This document shows positions 19,291 to 20,033 of a stretch of 20,033 nucleotides of DNA, one piece after another. A model generated the notes under the pieces. That model ran no database searches, was not told the DNA's origin, and was given only the letters and a program-made list of their open reading frames with translations. The position numbers were made by a program, and so were the translations under genes. The stretch is taken from the IMG/VR virus record IMGVR_UViG_3300020205_000714, positions 1 through 20,033 of that record. One strand, written 5' to 3'. This stretch comes from a virus. Within the stretch, counting starts at the first letter, position 1, and the number at the start of each line of letters is the position of its first letter.

Positions 19291-19318
19291 ATTTTATCAT
19301 ACCTGTTGCAAGTTACAA
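19291..19318 (-). promoter_or_regulatory. Promoter of the VRR-NUC gene
   Basis: On the minus strand TTGTAA (19318-19313), a 16-base spacer and TAAAAT (19296-19291). The predicted leader is about 17 bases. It overlaps the divergent promoter P2 and abuts its operator, so one regulator could control both directions. Confidence 0.5.
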
Positions 19319-19333
19319 TGTATCAGGTATAAT
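19306..19333 (+). promoter_or_regulatory. Sigma70-like promoter P2
   Basis: TTGCAA (19306-19311), a 16-base spacer and a perfect TATAAT (19328-19333). The leader (ATCACACAGGAG) resembles that of P1. It drives the 74-aa gene and the nuclease at 19584. Confidence 0.7.
19319..19331. promoter_or_regulatory. Palindromic operator over the -10 box of P2
   Basis: TGTATCAGGTATA is the reverse complement of the P1 operator (9867-9879) with two changes, and keeps most of the symmetry. It overlaps the -10 box as at P1. Confidence 0.55.
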
Positions 19334-19362
19334 CACCACACAACAATCACACAGGAGTAACC

Positions 19363-19587
19363 ATGAAAGACAAACTAGACCCATCATCCATGAACATGGC
19401 TAAAGCGTTAGCTAATGATTTTGGAGATCAATTGATTGAATCAAGAGTACCTTTGCAGGTCAAAGTAAATGCCACCGCAATACTTCATGCGTCGATTTGC
19501 TATTCCAATGGACTGGATATGCACACCGCCGTGGAAGCAGTGATGACTGTTTATAAGCAAATGGAAAAACATTTGGGCAAGCCATGA
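19363..19587 (+). CDS. Small helical protein of unknown function (74 aa)
   Basis: MKDKLDPSSMNMAKALANDF starts at 19363 with AGGAG six bases upstream, 30 bases after the P2 -10 box. The sequence is helical, with alternating hydrophobic positions (VKVNATAILHASICYSNGLD, AVEAVMTVYKQMEKHL). The stop overlaps the nuclease start (ATGA), so the product is probably made together with the nuclease. A partner role is inference; no family is recognised. Confidence 0.75.
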   Translation: MKDKLDPSSMNMAKALANDFGDQLIESRVPLQVKVNATAILHASICYSNGLDMHTAVEAVMTVYKQMEKHLGKP

Positions 19588-20033
19588 AATTTACTAACAA
19601 GTTCAACCTGCCGCAGACATTTGTCAATGTCATCCACCGCCCGACCTACTCTAAAGGTAAGGCGCACATCTCTGCCACAGAGATCATCAACTCACCCCGC
19701 ATCGTTCAGCTTAAGAAGAAATACTGGGACGAGATAGAGCAAGACGCAAGCGAGATGGTCTGGTCACTGTTCGGCTCTGCCGTCCACAACATCTTGGAAC
19801 ACGGCAAGGGTGACAACCACGTAGTCGAGGAGCGTCTTCACCTTGAGTTTGAGGGGTGGAGAATCTCAGGCGCTATTGACCTGCAAGAAGTAGAACCCAA
19901 CGGCACGATCACTATCTCAGATTACAAAGTCACAGGTGCATGGGCAGTGATGAATGAGAAGGATGACTGGCACCGCCAACTGAACATCTATGCTTGGATG
20001 GTGGAGAAGGTTAAGAAGGTACCAGTCGGTAAG
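19584..20033 (+). CDS. Cas4/RecB-like PD-(D/E)XK nuclease, C-terminus cut by window end
   Basis: 150 residues are present. The layout is that of PDDEXK_1-type nucleases: an early helix with SATEIINSPRIVQLKKKYWD, then FGSAVHNILEHG carrying the conserved His, GAIDL with the first catalytic Asp, and ITISDYKVT, the D-x-K pair. WHRQLNIYAWMVEK follows, the QxxxY motif of RecB-family nucleases. In phages these 5'-3' exonucleases act in recombination or replication, often beside an annealing protein and primase. It is coupled to the preceding gene by ATGA. A 15-base stretch at 19634-19648 also occurs in element X. Confidence 0.9.
   Translation, partial: MKFTNKFNLPQTFVNVIHRPTYSKGKAHISATEIINSPRIVQLKKKYWDEIEQDASEMVWSLFGSAVHNILEHGKGDNHVVEERLHLEFEGWRISGAIDLQEVEPNGTITISDYKVTGAWAVMNEKDDWHRQLNIYAWMVEKVKKVPVGK

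Noticed and set aside
1-20033. CRISPR array, integrase or transposon in the window
   Set aside because: No regularly spaced repeats other than the 11-bp iterons, and no recombinase or transposase motifs in any plausible reading frame.

Overview
The window is part of a tailed double-stranded DNA phage genome, free or integrated. The hallmarks are a head-packaging block (small and large terminase, portal, scaffold-like protein, phage GroES) on the minus strand, many very small translationally coupled genes, and a replication/nuclease block. AGGAG-type ribosome sites, sigma70-like promoters and a LexA-type box suggest a proteobacterial host. Base composition is intermediate. No host gene, integrase, DNA polymerase, tRNA or CRISPR array was seen.

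Layout. (1) 1-7008, minus: late operon running from a promoter near 7000 through small terminase, a LexA-like winged-helix protein, large terminase, portal, a 65-aa protein, GroES-like co-chaperonin, scaffold-like protein and one partial gene. (2) 7009-7208: divergent control region with a LexA-box-like palindrome. (3) 7209-9830, plus: ten small early-type genes of unknown function. (4) 9831-12590, plus: a strong promoter with a palindromic operator, then ten small genes including a YubB/Api92-like protein and a one-helix membrane protein. (5) 12573-18052, minus: a thirteen-gene operon starting with an XRE-type regulator, then small coupled genes (two paralogous zinc ribbons), a ParB-like protein, an SF2 helicase, a cytosine-methyltransferase-like protein and a Toprim primase. 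(6) 18053-18979: 927 nt without a convincing gene, holding structured RNA. (7) 18980-20033: a VRR-NUC nuclease (minus) divergent from a promoter/operator driving a 74-aa protein and a Cas4/RecB-like nuclease (plus, cut by the window end).

The most unusual part is region 6. On the minus strand it holds a small-RNA gene with a promoter, helical-turn-spaced iterons upstream, a long double hairpin and an intrinsic terminator. Flanking that gene are two copies of one RNA fold (18396-18490 and 18723-18805). They share a seven-base hairpin loop and a 15-base 3' element, but their closing stems have unrelated sequences that are both fully complementary. A third hairpin with the same loop lies at 18276-18298. 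Stems that change while loops stay fixed is the signature of selected RNA structure. I do not recognise the fold as a named family.

A second theme is shared control: the promoters at about 9865 and 19320 carry the same 13-bp imperfect palindrome over the -10 box and nearly the same leader, so one regulator probably controls both plus-strand operons.
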